A stretch of DNA of 64,000 bases from Mesorhizobium koreense (GTDB taxonomy: Bacteria > Pseudomonadota > Alphaproteobacteria > Rhizobiales > Rhizobiaceae). The stretch is from positions 4,049,001-4,113,000 of the forward strand of contig NZ_CP134228.1 of the NCBI RefSeq assembly GCF_031656215.1. Direction: 5' to 3'. Shown here in pieces: positions 34,126-44,274 of this stretch (position 1 is its first letter; each line of letters opens with the position of its first letter). Position numbers and translations under genes: made by a program. A model generated the notes under the pieces. It was not told the DNA's origin. It saw only the letters and a list, made by a program, of their open reading frames with translations, and searched no databases.

Positions 34126-35649
34126 TTATCGCTTCGTCAAGCCGCCCAATATTCCGCGCACGAGTGCCCGACCGAGAGACGAGCCTACGGAACGGACGAC
34201 CGATTTCATCGCGGCTTCCGCGACGGACTGACGCCGGCTGCCACCGGAACCGACGAGGATATCGCCGACCTCGCCCCATACCGATCCGCCGGAAGACTGG
34301 CCGCCGCGCGGCTTTCCATCGGCTTGTTCGGTTGCCTCGGCGGCAGCACCCGCCTTTTTCTGCAGCATCTCGAAGGCCGATTCACGGTCGACCGCCTTGT
34401 CGTATTGACCGGAAACCGGGCTCTCATCCATTATTGTCTTGCGCTCGGCGTCGGTGATCGGGCCGATGCGCGAGGAAGGCGGACGGATCAGCGTGCGCTG
34501 GACGACCGAAGGCACGGCCTTTTCGCCGAGCGTCGAAACCAGCGCTTCGCCGACGCCCAATTGGGTGATGACTTTCGCGCAATCAAAATCGGGGTTCGGC
34601 CGAAACGTTTCCGCGGCCGTCTTCACCGCCTTCTGCTCGCGCGGCGTATAGGCGCGAAGCGCATGTTGGACGCGATTGCCGAGTTGCGCCAGCACCGTAT
34701 CGGGAACGTCGAGCGGGTTCTGTGTGACGAAGTAGACGCCGACGCCCTTCGAGCGGATCAGGCGCACGACCTGCTCGACGCGATCGACGACGATCTTGGG
34801 CGCATCGTCGAAAAGGAGATGCGCCTCGTCGAAGAAGAAGACCAGCTTCGGCTTGTCCGGATCGCCGACCTCCGGCAGTTCCTCGAAAAGTTCCGACAAG
34901 AGCCAGAGCAGGAAGGTGGCGTAAAGCCGTGGGTTCATCATCAGCTTGTCTGCGGCGAGCACGTTGATGGCCCCGCGTCCGTCGGGCGTCGTGCGCATCA
35001 GATCACTGATCTTGAGCGCCGGCTCGCCGAAGAAATGCGAGGCGCCCTGCTGGTCGAGGATCAGGAGCGTGCGCTGGATAGCACCGACGGAAGCCTTGGT
35101 GACGTTACCGTATTTCACGCCGATCTCGTCGGCGCGCTCGGCGATATTGGCCAGAAGCGCCTGCAGATCCTTCATGTCGAGAAGAAGCAGGCCCTCGTCG
35201 TCCGCGATCTTGAAGGCGATGTTCATGACGCCTTCCTGCGCCTCCGACAAATCCATCAGCCGCGACAGGAGAAGCGGCCCCATCTCAGATACGGTAGCGC
35301 GGATCGGATGGCCCTGTTCCCCAAAGAGGTCCCAGAAGATCACCGGAAACTGCTCGAACTCGTAGGGGTTGAGCTTCACCTGTTTTGCGCGGGCGGTGAG
35401 AAAATCCTTGGCTTCGCCCTTCATGGCAATGCCGGACAGGTCGCCCTTGATGTCGGCGCAAAAGACCGGAACGCCCCGTCTGGAGAAGCCTTCCGCCAGC
35501 ACTTGCAGCGTAACCGTCTTGCCGGTACCGGTCGCACCCGTCACCAGGCCGTGGCGGTTGCCGTAGCGCAGCAGCAATTCCTCCGGCTTCTGATAGCTGT
35601 CGTCCGGCTTGCGGCTCGCTCCGAGGAAAATGCTCTTCTCGTCCGTCAT
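34126..35649 (-). CDS. HerA-like ATPase (DUF853, helicase HerA-like)
   Basis: A 507-residue P-loop ATPase with Walker A G-A-T-G-T-G-K-T (about residues 37-44) and Walker B L-V-F-F-F-D-E-A-H-L-L-F. The family segments A-D-I-K-G-D-L-S-G-I and F-V-T-Q-N-P-L-D-V-P-D are also present. The C-terminal 70 residues are Gly/Ser-rich. The ATG at 35649 is chosen; the frame stays open to 36933, but that part lies opposite mutA and has no family match. Related proteins are DNA translocases of the FtsK/HerA clade; the cellular role of DUF853 is not known. Confidence 0.9.
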   Translation of the reverse strand: MTDEKSIFLGASRKPDDSYQKPEELLLRYGNRHGLVTGATGTGKTVTLQVLAEGFSRRGVPVFCADIKGDLSGIAMKGEAKDFLTARAKQVKLNPYEFEQFPVIFWDLFGEQGHPIRATVSEMGPLLLSRLMDLSEAQEGVMNIAFKIADDEGLLLLDMKDLQALLANIAERADEIGVKYGNVTKASVGAIQRTLLILDQQGASHFFGEPALKISDLMRTTPDGRGAINVLAADKLMMNPRLYATFLLWLLSELFEELPEVGDPDKPKLVFFFDEAHLLFDDAPKIVVDRVEQVVRLIRSKGVGVYFVTQNPLDVPDTVLAQLGNRVQHALRAYTPREQKAVKTAAETFRPNPDFDCAKVITQLGVGEALVSTLGEKAVPSVVQRTLIRPPSSRIGPITDAERKTIMDESPVSGQYDKAVDRESAFEMLQKKAGAAAEATEQADGKPRGGQSSGGSVWGEVGDILVGSGGSRRQSVAEAAMKSVVRSVGSSLGRALVRGILGGLTKR

Positions 35650-35847
35650 CTGGCCTATTCTCCAATTCTGAATGGCGCGGGTGGCGGCCCGCCTCGGTTC
35701 CCCTATAGTAATGCAAGCGGTACGCGACAATGCCGCAGGCCGATTTTGCGGCCACGAGGCAGGTGCCGGTAGCCCGAATGACGCATTGCGGTATGTAACG
35801 GCACATCCTAAAATCAACCAACTGTTGATTAGCGGAAGGGAGGCTCC

Positions 35848-37287
35848 ATGGATTCGGACGTCATCAGAACGACCCGTCTGACGACGACTGATCGGAGTGG
35901 TTGGCTGGCTCTTGTCGCCAAGGCGCTGGGTGGCGCCGATTTCGACAAGTCGTTGCTTTCCTATACGGACGATGAGATCCGCATTGATCCGCTCTACGAC
36001 CGCGCGCGCGACGTAGCGCCTTCGGGGCGCGTCGATCCACGTAAATGCTGGTCGATCGTGCAGCGCGTGGATGACACTGATCCTGAAAGGGCGAACGCCC
36101 AGGCCCTGGACGACGTCGAGAATGGCGCAACCGGACTCGCGATCATCTTCGACGGTGCGCCGAACGCCTTCGGTTATGGGTTGCCTGGAACGGCAGAGGC
36201 ACTCTTGCAGGCGCTGGAAGGCATTCCGCTCGACAAGACGCATTTGAGGATCGACGTGCATCCCTCCAGCCGGATGTCGGTCGACTGGCTGGTGGAACTG
36301 TTGACGCAGCGTCGTGCCGATCCGACCAAGCTCAGCCTTTCCTTCGGTATCGACCCGGCGGCGAATTTCGTCGGCACCGGACGGCTCAGGATGTCGATCG
36401 AAGCGCTGAAGGCCTCGATGCCGCAATCGCTGGCGCATTTCTTCGCAATGGGCGTACCGGCTGTGCTGCTTGAGGCCGATGGCCGGGTCTATCACAATGC
36501 AGGCGCGACCGAGGCGCAGGAGCTCGGCGCCATGCTGGCGGCCGCCATCTGGCATCTGCGCATGTTCGAGGAGGAACGGCAGCCGCTTGTCTACGCCGCG
36601 CCGCATATCGGCTTCGCGCTCAGCGTCGACCAGGATCAACTCATGTCGATCGCCAAGATCCGGGCGCTGCGCAAACTCTGGATCGCAGCGCAGGAAGCAT
36701 GCTCGATCGAGCCCTCGCAGGCCAGCGTCCACGCCGAAACATCGTTTCGTATGCTTACCAGGCGCGATGCCGAAACGAATATCCTGCGCAACACCATCGC
36801 AGCATTCTCGGCCGGCATCGGCGGGGCCGATACGGTTTCCGTACTGCCGCATACGCTCGCTCACGGCCTTCCCGACGCGGCCGCGCGCCGTATCGCGCGC
36901 AATACCCAGCTCATCCTCGCCGGCGAAAGCCATCTCGATTTCGTCATTGACCCCGCCGCCGGTTCAGGCGCGATCGATGCGCTCACCGGGTCGCTATGCG
37001 AAAAGGCCTGGGACGAATTCCGCCGGATCGAGGCAGAAGGCGGCATGCTCGAAAGCCTGTCAAAGGGGCGCTTCCAGGAACGGGTGAAAGCGGCACGGAA
37101 AGAGCGCACGGCCAAGTTCCGGGATGGCGAGCGGGCCATCCTCGGCACGACGATCTATCCGGCGCCCGAGGAGCGGGCCGTATCGACGCTGAACGCCGAT
37201 AAGCGGCCCCTGCCGGAAGACGGCACAGTGTTCTGCGAGCGCCTGCCGGCCCTGCGGCTCGACCAGTTGATTGGAAGCAACGCGTGA
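35848..37287 (+). CDS. mutA: Methylmalonyl-CoA mutase small subunit-like protein
   Basis: A 479-residue protein with the mutase TIM-barrel pattern ([28 protein letters not shown]) but without the B12-binding His motif and C-terminal B12 domain. It resembles the non-catalytic subunit of heterodimeric methylmalonyl-CoA mutase, shortened compared with the roughly 610-640 residues of classic MutA. It overlaps the large-subunit start by four bases (GTGA), so the two are made together. The partner retains all catalytic features. Confidence 0.88.
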   Translation: MDSDVIRTTRLTTTDRSGWLALVAKALGGADFDKSLLSYTDDEIRIDPLYDRARDVAPSGRVDPRKCWSIVQRVDDTDPERANAQALDDVENGATGLAIIFDGAPNAFGYGLPGTAEALLQALEGIPLDKTHLRIDVHPSSRMSVDWLVELLTQRRADPTKLSLSFGIDPAANFVGTGRLRMSIEALKASMPQSLAHFFAMGVPAVLLEADGRVYHNAGATEAQELGAMLAAAIWHLRMFEEERQPLVYAAPHIGFALSVDQDQLMSIAKIRALRKLWIAAQEACSIEPSQASVHAETSFRMLTRRDAETNILRNTIAAFSAGIGGADTVSVLPHTLAHGLPDAAARRIARNTQLILAGESHLDFVIDPAAGSGAIDALTGSLCEKAWDEFRRIEAEGGMLESLSKGRFQERVKAARKERTAKFRDGERAILGTTIYPAPEERAVSTLNADKRPLPEDGTVFCERLPALRLDQLIGSNA

Positions 37288-39437
37288 TACCAGACTTTTC
37301 GTCGATCGACTGGCGCGAGGCCCGGGCCAAAGCGGCCAAGCCGCCGCGCGACAGGCGGCAAACGCCGGAAGGGATAGCGATCCGCCGCAGCTACCGCGAA
37401 CGCGACCTCGCCGGGCTGCCCTATCTGGATACCTACCCAGGTGCCGCGCCCTATCTGCGCGGCCCCTACCCCACCATGTATGTCCAGCAGCCATGGACGA
37501 TCCGGCAATATGCCGGGTTCTCGACGGCCGAGGAATCGAACGCGTTTTACCGGCGCAATCTGGCGGCAGGCCAGAAAGGCCTTTCGATCGCTTTCGATCT
37601 GGCCACCCATCGCGGCTATGACAGCGACCATCCGCGCGTCGCCGGCGATGTCGGCATGGCGGGCGTCGCCATCGATTCCATCCTCGACATGCGGCAGCTT
37701 TTCGACGGCATCCCGCTCGACCAGATGACGGTGTCGATGACCATGAACGGCGCGGTGCTGCCGATCATGGCGCTCTACATCGTGGCGGGCGAGGAACAGG
37801 GCGTCGCCCAGAAGGACCTCGCCGGGACCATCCAGAACGACATCCTCAAGGAGTTCATGGTCCGTAATACCTATATCTACCCGCCAAAACCCTCGATGCG
37901 GATCATCTCGGATATCTTCGCCTATACGTCCGAGCATATGCCGAAATTCAATTCGATCTCGATCTCCGGCTACCACATCCAGGAAGCGGGAGCGACGGTC
38001 GACCTCGAACTCGCCTATACGATCGCGGACGGGGTCGAATATGCGCGAGCGGGGGTCGCCGCCGGCCTCGACATCGACAAGTTCGCGCCCCGGCTTTCCT
38101 TCTTCTGGAACGCCGGCATGAATTTCTTCATGGAAGTGGCGAAGCTGCGCGCCGCACGGCTCATCTGGGCGGTGCTGATGCATAAGAATTTCGCGCCGAA
38201 GAACCCGCGCTCGCTGTCGCTGAGGGCGCACTGCCAGACCTCGGGCTGGTCGCTCACCGCGCAGGATCCCTACAACAACATCATGCGCACCATGATCGAG
38301 GCGATGGCGGCAACGCAGGGGCATACCCAATCGCTCCACACCAACTCCTTCGACGAGGCGCTGGCGCTACCGACCGACCATTCCGCGCGCATCGCACGCA
38401 ACACGCAATTGCTGTTGCAGAAAGAATCCGGCACGACGCGGGTGATCGATCCATGGGGCGGCTCCTACTATGTCGAGCGGCTGACGCATGATCTGGCCGC
38501 CCGTGCGCTTTCCCATATCGAGGAAGTGGAAACACTGGGCGGCATGGCGGCAGCCATCGAAAAAGGCGTGCCCAAACTCAGGATCGAGGAAGCGGCGGCG
38601 CGCACACAGGCGCGGATCGATTCAGGCGAGCAGATGGTAGTCGGCGTCAACAGCTACCGGCCGGAGCAGGACATCGAGGTCGACGTGTTGAAGGTCGACA
38701 ACGCTGAAGTCCGCGCGCGCCAGTTGGCCAAATTGCAGCAACTCAAGGGCACACGCGACGTCGCGGCTGTCGAAACCTCGCTTGGCGCGCTGACAGAGGC
38801 CGCCCGCAGCGGCAAGGGCAACCTTCTCGGCCTAGCCGTCAGGGCCGCGCGCGCCAAGGCGACGGTCGGTGAAATCTCGCTGGCGCTGGAAAAGGCCTTC
38901 GGTCGGCACGTCGCGGAGATCCGCACCATTTCCGGCGTATATCGCAAGGAGATCGGCGAAAACGCCGTCGTCGAGCGCGTTCTCGGCAAGGTCGAGCGTT
39001 TTGATCGGCTGACAGGAACGAAGCCGCGCATCCTGGTGGCGAAGATGGGTCAGGACGGTCACGACCGCGGCCAGAAGGTGATTGCCAGCGCCTTCGCCGA
39101 TCTCGGCTTCGAGGTCACGGTCGGCGCGATGTTCCAGACGCCCGAGGAGATCGCGAAGCTCGCGGCCGAGAACGATGTCCATATCGTCGGCGCCTCGTCG
39201 CTCGCGGCAGGACACCTGACGCTGATCCCAGAACTGAAAGAAGCGCTTCAGCGTCTCGGACGCGGCGACATTATGATCGTCGCCGGCGGCGTCATCCCTC
39301 CGGACGATTTCGAGGCCGTACGCGAGGCCGGCGCCGATGCCATCTTCCCGCCCGGCACGGTGATCCCGGAAGCGGCGGAGAATCTGGTCGACACGCTTCT
39401 GGCGGCTGCCGGGCCGGCGCGCCGCCACGGCACTTGA
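37284..39437 (+). CDS. scpA: Methylmalonyl-CoA mutase, catalytic subunit
   Basis: A 717-residue adenosylcobalamin enzyme converting methylmalonyl-CoA to succinyl-CoA, the last step of propionate and odd-chain or branched-chain catabolism. The TIM barrel ([18 protein letters not shown]) is followed by the B12 domain with the cobalt-ligand His in D-G-H-D-R-G and G-G-V-I-P-P-D-D-F. The GTG start overlaps mutA. The family is also called MutB or BhbA; S. meliloti uses BhbA alone. Confidence 0.96.
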   Translation: MIPDFSSIDWREARAKAAKPPRDRRQTPEGIAIRRSYRERDLAGLPYLDTYPGAAPYLRGPYPTMYVQQPWTIRQYAGFSTAEESNAFYRRNLAAGQKGLSIAFDLATHRGYDSDHPRVAGDVGMAGVAIDSILDMRQLFDGIPLDQMTVSMTMNGAVLPIMALYIVAGEEQGVAQKDLAGTIQNDILKEFMVRNTYIYPPKPSMRIISDIFAYTSEHMPKFNSISISGYHIQEAGATVDLELAYTIADGVEYARAGVAAGLDIDKFAPRLSFFWNAGMNFFMEVAKLRAARLIWAVLMHKNFAPKNPRSLSLRAHCQTSGWSLTAQDPYNNIMRTMIEAMAATQGHTQSLHTNSFDEALALPTDHSARIARNTQLLLQKESGTTRVIDPWGGSYYVERLTHDLAARALSHIEEVETLGGMAAAIEKGVPKLRIEEAAARTQARIDSGEQMVVGVNSYRPEQDIEVDVLKVDNAEVRARQLAKLQQLKGTRDVAAVETSLGALTEAARSGKGNLLGLAVRAARAKATVGEISLALEKAFGRHVAEIRTISGVYRKEIGENAVVERVLGKVERFDRLTGTKPRILVAKMGQDGHDRGQKVIASAFADLGFEVTVGAMFQTPEEIAKLAAENDVHIVGASSLAAGHLTLIPELKEALQRLGRGDIMIVAGGVIPPDDFEAVREAGADAIFPPGTVIPEAAENLVDTLLAAAGPARRHGT

Positions 39438-39517
39438 AGCGAGACTCGCTCCCTCAATATGGACTCCCGCCTCCCTTCGGCGGTATCCCGGCATAATCAA
39501 GCGATGCGGAGGCTGCG

Positions 39518-40510
39518 ATGCTGACGGCGTATCTCAGGGAGGGCGAGTGTCTGCTTCCCACCGCCATCGATCCGGCAATCGGCGTGCCGGACGGTGTCGC
39601 CTGGATCGATCTCAACACACCTACAAAGGACGAGGAGCAGGCCGTCGAGCGGATGCTCGGCGTCGGCATCCCGAATCCTGACGAAATGCGCGAGATCGAG
39701 GAATCGAGCCGCTTCTATACGGAAAACGGCGTGCAGTTCATGACGGCCTCGGTACTCCACTCCTCGCATGTCGGATCGCCGGGGATCGCGCCGATAACCT
39801 TCATTCTCGCCGGCAACCGTCTCGTCACGCTGCGCTATTCCAACCCAAAATCCTTCATGCAGTTCGAAGCCCGGATCGCCAAGCCGGGCAATGGCATCAT
39901 CGCGCCCAAATGCGATGCAAACTGGCTGTTCCTTGGGCTGATCGAAGCCATCACCGACCGCATCGCCGACATACTGGAAAACGTCGCAAGCGGCCTCGAT
40001 GACACCTCCTCCATGCTGTTCAGCACGGAACCCGGCGAGCGGCCGATGGGGACACCCGCCTTTCGCGAGGCGTTGCGCAGCATCGGCAAGGAAGGCGCTT
40101 TCCTCTCGAAGGTCCGGGAGAGCCTTGCGGGCATCAACCGCATGCTCGTCTACCTCTCCGCCGGGGCGATCAACGGCAAGAGCAGCAAGGAAAGCCGCGC
40201 CTGGATGAAATCGCTGGAGCGCGATACCCAGTCGCTCAACGACTATGTCGGATTCCTTTCCAACAAGATCACCTTCCTGCTCGATACCGTGGTGGGGCTG
40301 GTATCGGTCGAGCAGAACGCGATCATCAAGATCTTCTCCGTCGCCGCCGTCGTCTTCATGCCCCCTACCCTCGTGGCGTCGATCTACGGCATGAACTTCC
40401 ACAACATGCCCGAGCTTTCATGGCTGGCCGGCTATCCATATGCGCTCGGCCTCATGCTGGTCTCGGCCATCCTGCCCATCCTCTATTTCCGCCGGAAGGG
40501 GTGGTTGTAG
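39518..40510 (+). CDS. corA: CorA-family magnesium transporter
   Basis: A 330-residue divalent-cation channel with a large cytoplasmic N-terminal domain, a long stalk helix, and two C-terminal membrane helices. The selectivity motif Y-G-M-N-F is at the end of the first helix. The C terminus is positively charged (R-R-K-G-W-L). The ATG at 39518 has a GGAGG site. It is next to the mutase genes, without a functional link that I can see. Confidence 0.93.
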   Translation: MLTAYLREGECLLPTAIDPAIGVPDGVAWIDLNTPTKDEEQAVERMLGVGIPNPDEMREIEESSRFYTENGVQFMTASVLHSSHVGSPGIAPITFILAGNRLVTLRYSNPKSFMQFEARIAKPGNGIIAPKCDANWLFLGLIEAITDRIADILENVASGLDDTSSMLFSTEPGERPMGTPAFREALRSIGKEGAFLSKVRESLAGINRMLVYLSAGAINGKSSKESRAWMKSLERDTQSLNDYVGFLSNKITFLLDTVVGLVSVEQNAIIKIFSVAAVVFMPPTLVASIYGMNFHNMPELSWLAGYPYALGLMLVSAILPILYFRRKGWL

Positions 40511-40572
40511 CGGGATCGCTTTTCCCAGGCATCTGCGTGTGGTAATCATGGATTTCATGCGGGAGTTGTACC

Positions 40573-40767
40573 ATATCGAAGCTGACCGAAAAGGACAAAC
40601 GGAGCCTTGCGACGGCACGCCAGTGCATGGATCGCTATCACGTTGCTTTATCAGTGCTGGCGCAGGGAGATAACTCTCCGTACATGACCGACGAATTCAA
40701 GAAGCGACTTGCCGAGGCCAAGGAGAGGTTGGCGCCTTACACGATTGCCGGCAGAGCGAAGGCATAG
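40573..40767 (+). CDS. Small helical protein, apparent ATA start (ATG at 40627 as fallback)
   Basis: An open frame of 64 codons gives a charged protein reading, after the first codon, S-K-L-T-E-K-D-K-R-S-L and ending I-A-G-R-A-K-A. The natural start, 7 bases after a GGGAG site, is ATA instead of ATG. The first in-frame ATG is at 40627 and would give 46 residues with no ribosome site. Either a non-standard or mutated start is used, or the gene is newly inactivated. The helical, Lys/Glu-rich pattern looks like a real protein family, but I do not recognise it. It lies between corA and a convergent GreA-like gene. Confidence 0.5.
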   Translation: MSKLTEKDKRSLATARQCMDRYHVALSVLAQGDNSPYMTDEFKKRLAEAKERLAPYTIAGRAKA

Positions 40768-40775
40768 CCTGTCGC

Positions 40776-41249
40776 TTAAGAGGTCCCCAGCGCAATAATC
40801 TCCCATTCCTTGCCGTTCACGGTCGCAAGATCCCCCACATTCTTACCGAACAAGGCTACCGCCATCGGCGAAACATGCGAGATCTTGCCCTTCGTGGCGT
40901 CGGCCTCGTCCTCGCCGACGATCTTCCACCGGTGCGGAGTTCCGTCCTCGGCTTCGATCGTGACGCTCATGCCGAAACGAACGACGTCGCTTTCAGGATC
41001 GGGCACGGAAACCTCAGCGCTCTCGCGTCGGGCCGACCAATAGCGCAGATCGCGTGAAATCAGGGCGATCTTCTCGCGCTCGCCCTCCGCTTCGGCTTTC
41101 ACAAGGTCTTCGCGTAGCGCGGCCGCTTCCGCCTCGATCATGCGGAGGCCTTCCGGCGTCACGAGGTTGCGATGCTCGCTGATCGGCCGTTCGCCGATAT
41201 CGCTCGGTGAACGGTCGTCATCCTGCTCGCGGGTAAACGCTCTGCTCAT
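40776..41249 (-). CDS. GreA/GreB-family transcription factor
   Basis: A 157-residue protein with a coiled-coil region (about residues 35-75, M-I-E-A-E-A-A-A-L-R-E-D-L) and a C-terminal FKBP-like domain (F-G-M-S-V-T-I, W-K-I-V-G-E-D-E-A-D, P-M-A-V-A-L-F-G-K). This matches GreA-type factors that rescue backtracked RNA polymerase. It diverges from standard GreA in length and N terminus, so it is probably a paralog rather than the housekeeping copy. Confidence 0.85.
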   Translation of the reverse strand: MSRAFTREQDDDRSPSDIGERPISEHRNLVTPEGLRMIEAEAAALREDLVKAEAEGEREKIALISRDLRYWSARRESAEVSVPDPESDVVRFGMSVTIEAEDGTPHRWKIVGEDEADATKGKISHVSPMAVALFGKNVGDLATVNGKEWEIIALGTS

Positions 41250-41320
41250 CCGTGGACTCTATCACTCCGTATCGCTTTCTCAAGGAAAAGGCGGCCGGGG
41301 TAGTACATCGACACGGACGC

Positions 41321-42334
41321 TTATCCGGCGGACGCCAGCGTGAAGGCTGGGTGGACGCTGCCGACCTCGATGCCGTTCCAATTGCTGAGCGTCGGCTGCG
41401 CGAGGTTGGCCAGCTTGCCGGAAAGCTCGGCGTCGTCCCGGAGCAGGTGCGCCAGAACAGCGCTAACGACCGTTTCCGACGCCCGACCGGCGCCGTCGTC
41501 GCATTTGAGCGCGATGCCGAGACCGAGTTCCGGCACGGCGGCGCAATAGACACCTTCCGCGCCCGTCTTGACGAAGACGCGGCCCTTCCCCGCCTCCGTG
41601 ATCTTCGTGCAGGCGCGACCCGTGCCGGCAACATAGAAGGGTTCGGCCGTACAGGCGGAAAACAGCCGTTTAGCAGCCTCCGCCCTCTTCGGCCCCAATC
41701 GCGTTCCCGTCGCCATGCGGGCAAAGCCAAGCGCCAGGCTTTTCAGCGGTATCGCATAGGTCGGGATCGAGCAGCCATCGGTGCCGCTGTTATCGAGCCC
41801 GTGCGGCGCACCGGTCACCCCTTCCAGCGCATCGCGGACCATATCCTGAAGGCGGTGATCCATCCGCACATAGCCATGATGGTCGACGCCGCAATGCTGG
41901 CAGACCGAAAGGAACCCCGAATGCTTGCCGGAACAGTTGTTGTGCAGCGCCGTCGGAGCAGCGCCGGAGCGCGCCAGTTCGATCGTTACCTCCTGCCGGC
42001 TCGGCCAGTGCGCGCCGCATTCGAGCGCCGTCCCGTCCAGCCCGGCCCGCTCCAGCATGGAAGCGGCAAGCGCCACATGCGCCGGTTCGCCGGAGTGCGA
42101 CGCGCAGGCAAGCGCCAGTTCCTTTTTGCCGAAGCCGAACGCGTCGGCCGCACCGCTTTCGACCAAAGGCAGCGCTTGTATCGACTTCACCGCCGAGCGC
42201 GGGAAGACGGCGCGGCCGATATCGCCCAACGCCGTATGCACCGCGCCATCGGCGTCAAGGATGGCGATTGCACCGCGATGCCGGCTCTCGACCCTGCCAC
42301 CACGCATCACCTCGACCAGAACCGGGTCGTCCAT
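41321..42334 (-). CDS. Rhizobium etli-type L-asparaginase II (class 3)
   Basis: A 337-residue asparaginase unrelated to the E. coli enzymes. Residues S47 and K50 (R-S-A-V-K-S-I-Q), C134 and K137 (N-N-C-S-G-K-H-S-G) and C188 (D-G-C-S-I-P) correspond, one position shifted, to the catalytic and zinc-binding S48, K51, C135, K138 and C189 known in R. etli ReAV. It hydrolyses asparagine to aspartate and ammonia. It is 25 bases downstream of the thiolase on the same strand. Confidence 0.93.
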   Translation of the reverse strand: MDDPVLVEVMRGGRVESRHRGAIAILDADGAVHTALGDIGRAVFPRSAVKSIQALPLVESGAADAFGFGKKELALACASHSGEPAHVALAASMLERAGLDGTALECGAHWPSRQEVTIELARSGAAPTALHNNCSGKHSGFLSVCQHCGVDHHGYVRMDHRLQDMVRDALEGVTGAPHGLDNSGTDGCSIPTYAIPLKSLALGFARMATGTRLGPKRAEAAKRLFSACTAEPFYVAGTGRACTKITEAGKGRVFVKTGAEGVYCAAVPELGLGIALKCDDGAGRASETVVSAVLAHLLRDDAELSGKLANLAQPTLSNWNGIEVGSVHPAFTLASAG

Positions 42335-42359
42335 TCGAAGCCCCTCCCCCGAACGCGCG

Positions 42360-43526
42360 CTAGCGGATGCGTTCGAGGATGGAGACGTAGTTCGCCACTG
42401 CCGCGCCGCCCATGTTGAAGATGCCGCCGAGTTTCGCGCCCTCGATCTGCATGCCGCCGGCTTCGCCCATCAACTGCATGGCGGTAAGCGCATGCATGGA
42501 GACGCCGGTTGCGCCGATCGGATGGCCCTTCGCCTTGAGGCCGCCGGAAGGGTTGACCGGCAGGCGGCCGTCCTTCGCCGTCGTGCCGTCGAGCACGGCG
42601 CTCGCACCCTGCCCGCGCGGCGTAAGCCCCATCGCCTCGTATTCGATGAGTTCGGCGATGGTGAAGCAGTCATGCGTCTCGACGAAGGAGAGGTCGCCGA
42701 GCGTGACACCGGCCTTGCGGAGCGCCCTCGCCCACGCCTCCTCGCAACCCTCGAACAGCAGGATGTCGCGCTTCGACATGGGAAGGAAATCCTGCACGTG
42801 CTCGTTGGCGCGGAAGGCAACGGCGCGCTTCATCGAAAGTGCCGTATCGACATCGGCGAGCACGATCGCCGCGGCGCCGTCGGAGACGAGCGAGCAATCC
42901 GTCCGCTTCAGCGGGCCGGCGACGAAGGGGTTCTTCTCGCTCTCCTGCCGGCAGAAATCATAGCCGAGATCCTTACGCATCTGCGCGTAGGGGTTCTCGA
43001 CACCGTTCTTGTGGTTCTTCGCGGCGATGGCGGCCAAAGCATCGGACTGATCGCCATGACGCTGGAAATAGGCCTGCGCGATCTTTCCGAAGACGCCGGC
43101 GAAACCGGCCGGCGTGTCGCCATCCTCGGGCAGGTAGGACGCCTTCAGGAGATTCTTCCCGATCTCCGGGCCGGGCGTCGTCGTCATCTGCTCGGCGCCG
43201 ACGACGAGCACGACCTTGGCCGCATGCGCGTCGATCGCGCGGATGCCTTGGCGGACCGCCGCCGATCCGGTGGCGCAGGCGTTCTCCACACGCGTCGCCG
43301 GCTTGAAGCGCAGCCGGTCGCCGGCCTGAAGTACGAGGCTCGCTGTGAAATCCTGGGCCGAGAAGCCCGCGTTGAAATGGCCGAGCACGATCTCGTCGAT
43401 ATCGTCCGGACCGATGCCGGCATGTTCGATCGCGTCGGCCGCGACCCTGGTGATCATGCCTTCGAGCGTCTCGTCCGGATGCCGGCCGAAAGGCAGATGC
43501 GCCCACCCAACAATGCAAGCCGTCAT
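42360..43526 (-). CDS. SCP-x-type thiolase (acetyl-CoA acetyltransferase-like)
   Basis: A 388-residue thiolase of the sterol-carrier-protein-x type. The acyl-binding Cys is C84 (E-N-A-C-A-T-G-S-A-A), with H-D-C-F-T, and the C-terminal G-G-L-K-A-K-G-H-P-I-G-A-T-G. The ATG at 43526 has a strong AAAGGAG site. The substrate is not known; such enzymes cleave or join acyl-CoA with branched or bulky chains. It is divergent from the betI operon. Confidence 0.9.
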   Translation of the reverse strand: MTACIVGWAHLPFGRHPDETLEGMITRVAADAIEHAGIGPDDIDEIVLGHFNAGFSAQDFTASLVLQAGDRLRFKPATRVENACATGSAAVRQGIRAIDAHAAKVVLVVGAEQMTTTPGPEIGKNLLKASYLPEDGDTPAGFAGVFGKIAQAYFQRHGDQSDALAAIAAKNHKNGVENPYAQMRKDLGYDFCRQESEKNPFVAGPLKRTDCSLVSDGAAAIVLADVDTALSMKRAVAFRANEHVQDFLPMSKRDILLFEGCEEAWARALRKAGVTLGDLSFVETHDCFTIAELIEYEAMGLTPRGQGASAVLDGTTAKDGRLPVNPSGGLKAKGHPIGATGVSMHALTAMQLMGEAGGMQIEGAKLGGIFNMGGAAVANYVSILERIR

Positions 43527-43649
43527 GTCAAACTCCTTTGCCGCCGCAGCGCGGCACGATTGGTCCAATATTCGGTTTATTCCCTAAAGGTGGATACTCG
43601 CAAGCGGCACTTAAAGCGCTGCCGACCGCATCCCGATCGTCATTTTTTG

Positions 43650-43678
43650 TTGATTGACCAGTCAATTAAAAATAGAAT
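43650..43678 (+). promoter_or_regulatory. BetI operator and promoter of the bet operon
   Basis: A near-perfect palindrome TTGATTGAC-CA-GTCAATTAA (43650-43669, one mismatch) overlaps a promoter with TTGATT (43650-43655), a 17-base spacer and TAGAAT (43673-43678). BetI binds such sites and is released by choline. It lies 18 bases before the betI start. Confidence 0.7.
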
Positions 43679-43695
43679 TCCGGCAAGAGGTGGAT

Positions 43696-44274
43696 ATGCC
43701 GAAGCTTGGAATGGAGCCGCTAAGGAGGCGGGCGCTGATCGATGCGACGATCTCGGCGATCGGCGAGCGTGGCGCGCTTGACGTGACCATGTCGCAGATT
43801 GCCGGGAGGGCGGGTGTCTCCTCGGCGCTTGCCCATCACTATTTCGGCGCCAAGGAAGAACTCCTCCAGGCAACGATGCGGCACCTGCTTTCGGAACTCG
43901 GCACGGATCTGATGACGGCGCTGCGCAAGGCGGATACGCCGCGCGCGCGACTTTCCGCTGTGATCGCGGTCAATTTCTCCACGCACCAGTTCCGCGCTGA
44001 AACAGTTGCCGCGTGGCTCGCCTTCTATGTCGAGGCGCAGAAATCGCCGCCCATGCGGCGGCTGCTCATCGTCTATGCAAGGCGGCTCCACTCGAATCTG
44101 ATGAGCGGGCTTTCCGCCTTTCTGCCACGTATCGAAGCGATCGACACGGCCGAGACGATCGCAGCCATGATCGACGGCTTCTATATCCGCCGCGCTCTGA
44201 AGGACGGACCGGCCGACGCGGTCTCTGCCGAGCGGCTCGTCGAAGACTATGTCGAACTGAGGCTTGCCCGATGA
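43696..44274 (+). CDS. betI: Choline-responsive TetR-family repressor BetI
   Basis: A 192-residue TetR-type repressor. The helix-turn-helix is [20 protein letters not shown] (about residues 28-50), and the ligand domain contains W-L-A-F-Y-V-E-A and M-I-D-G-F-Y-I-R-R, both conserved in BetI. It represses the choline-to-betaine genes until choline is present. The start ATG follows an AAGAGG site; it sits just behind its operator and is coupled to betC by an ATGA overlap. Confidence 0.94.
   Translation: MPKLGMEPLRRRALIDATISAIGERGALDVTMSQIAGRAGVSSALAHHYFGAKEELLQATMRHLLSELGTDLMTALRKADTPRARLSAVIAVNFSTHQFRAETVAAWLAFYVEAQKSPPMRRLLIVYARRLHSNLMSGLSAFLPRIEAIDTAETIAAMIDGFYIRRALKDGPADAVSAERLVEDYVELRLAR

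Noticed and set aside
35650-36933. Upstream extension of the HerA-like ATPase frame
   Set aside because: It lies opposite mutA and has no similarity to the family; the ATPase begins naturally at 35649.
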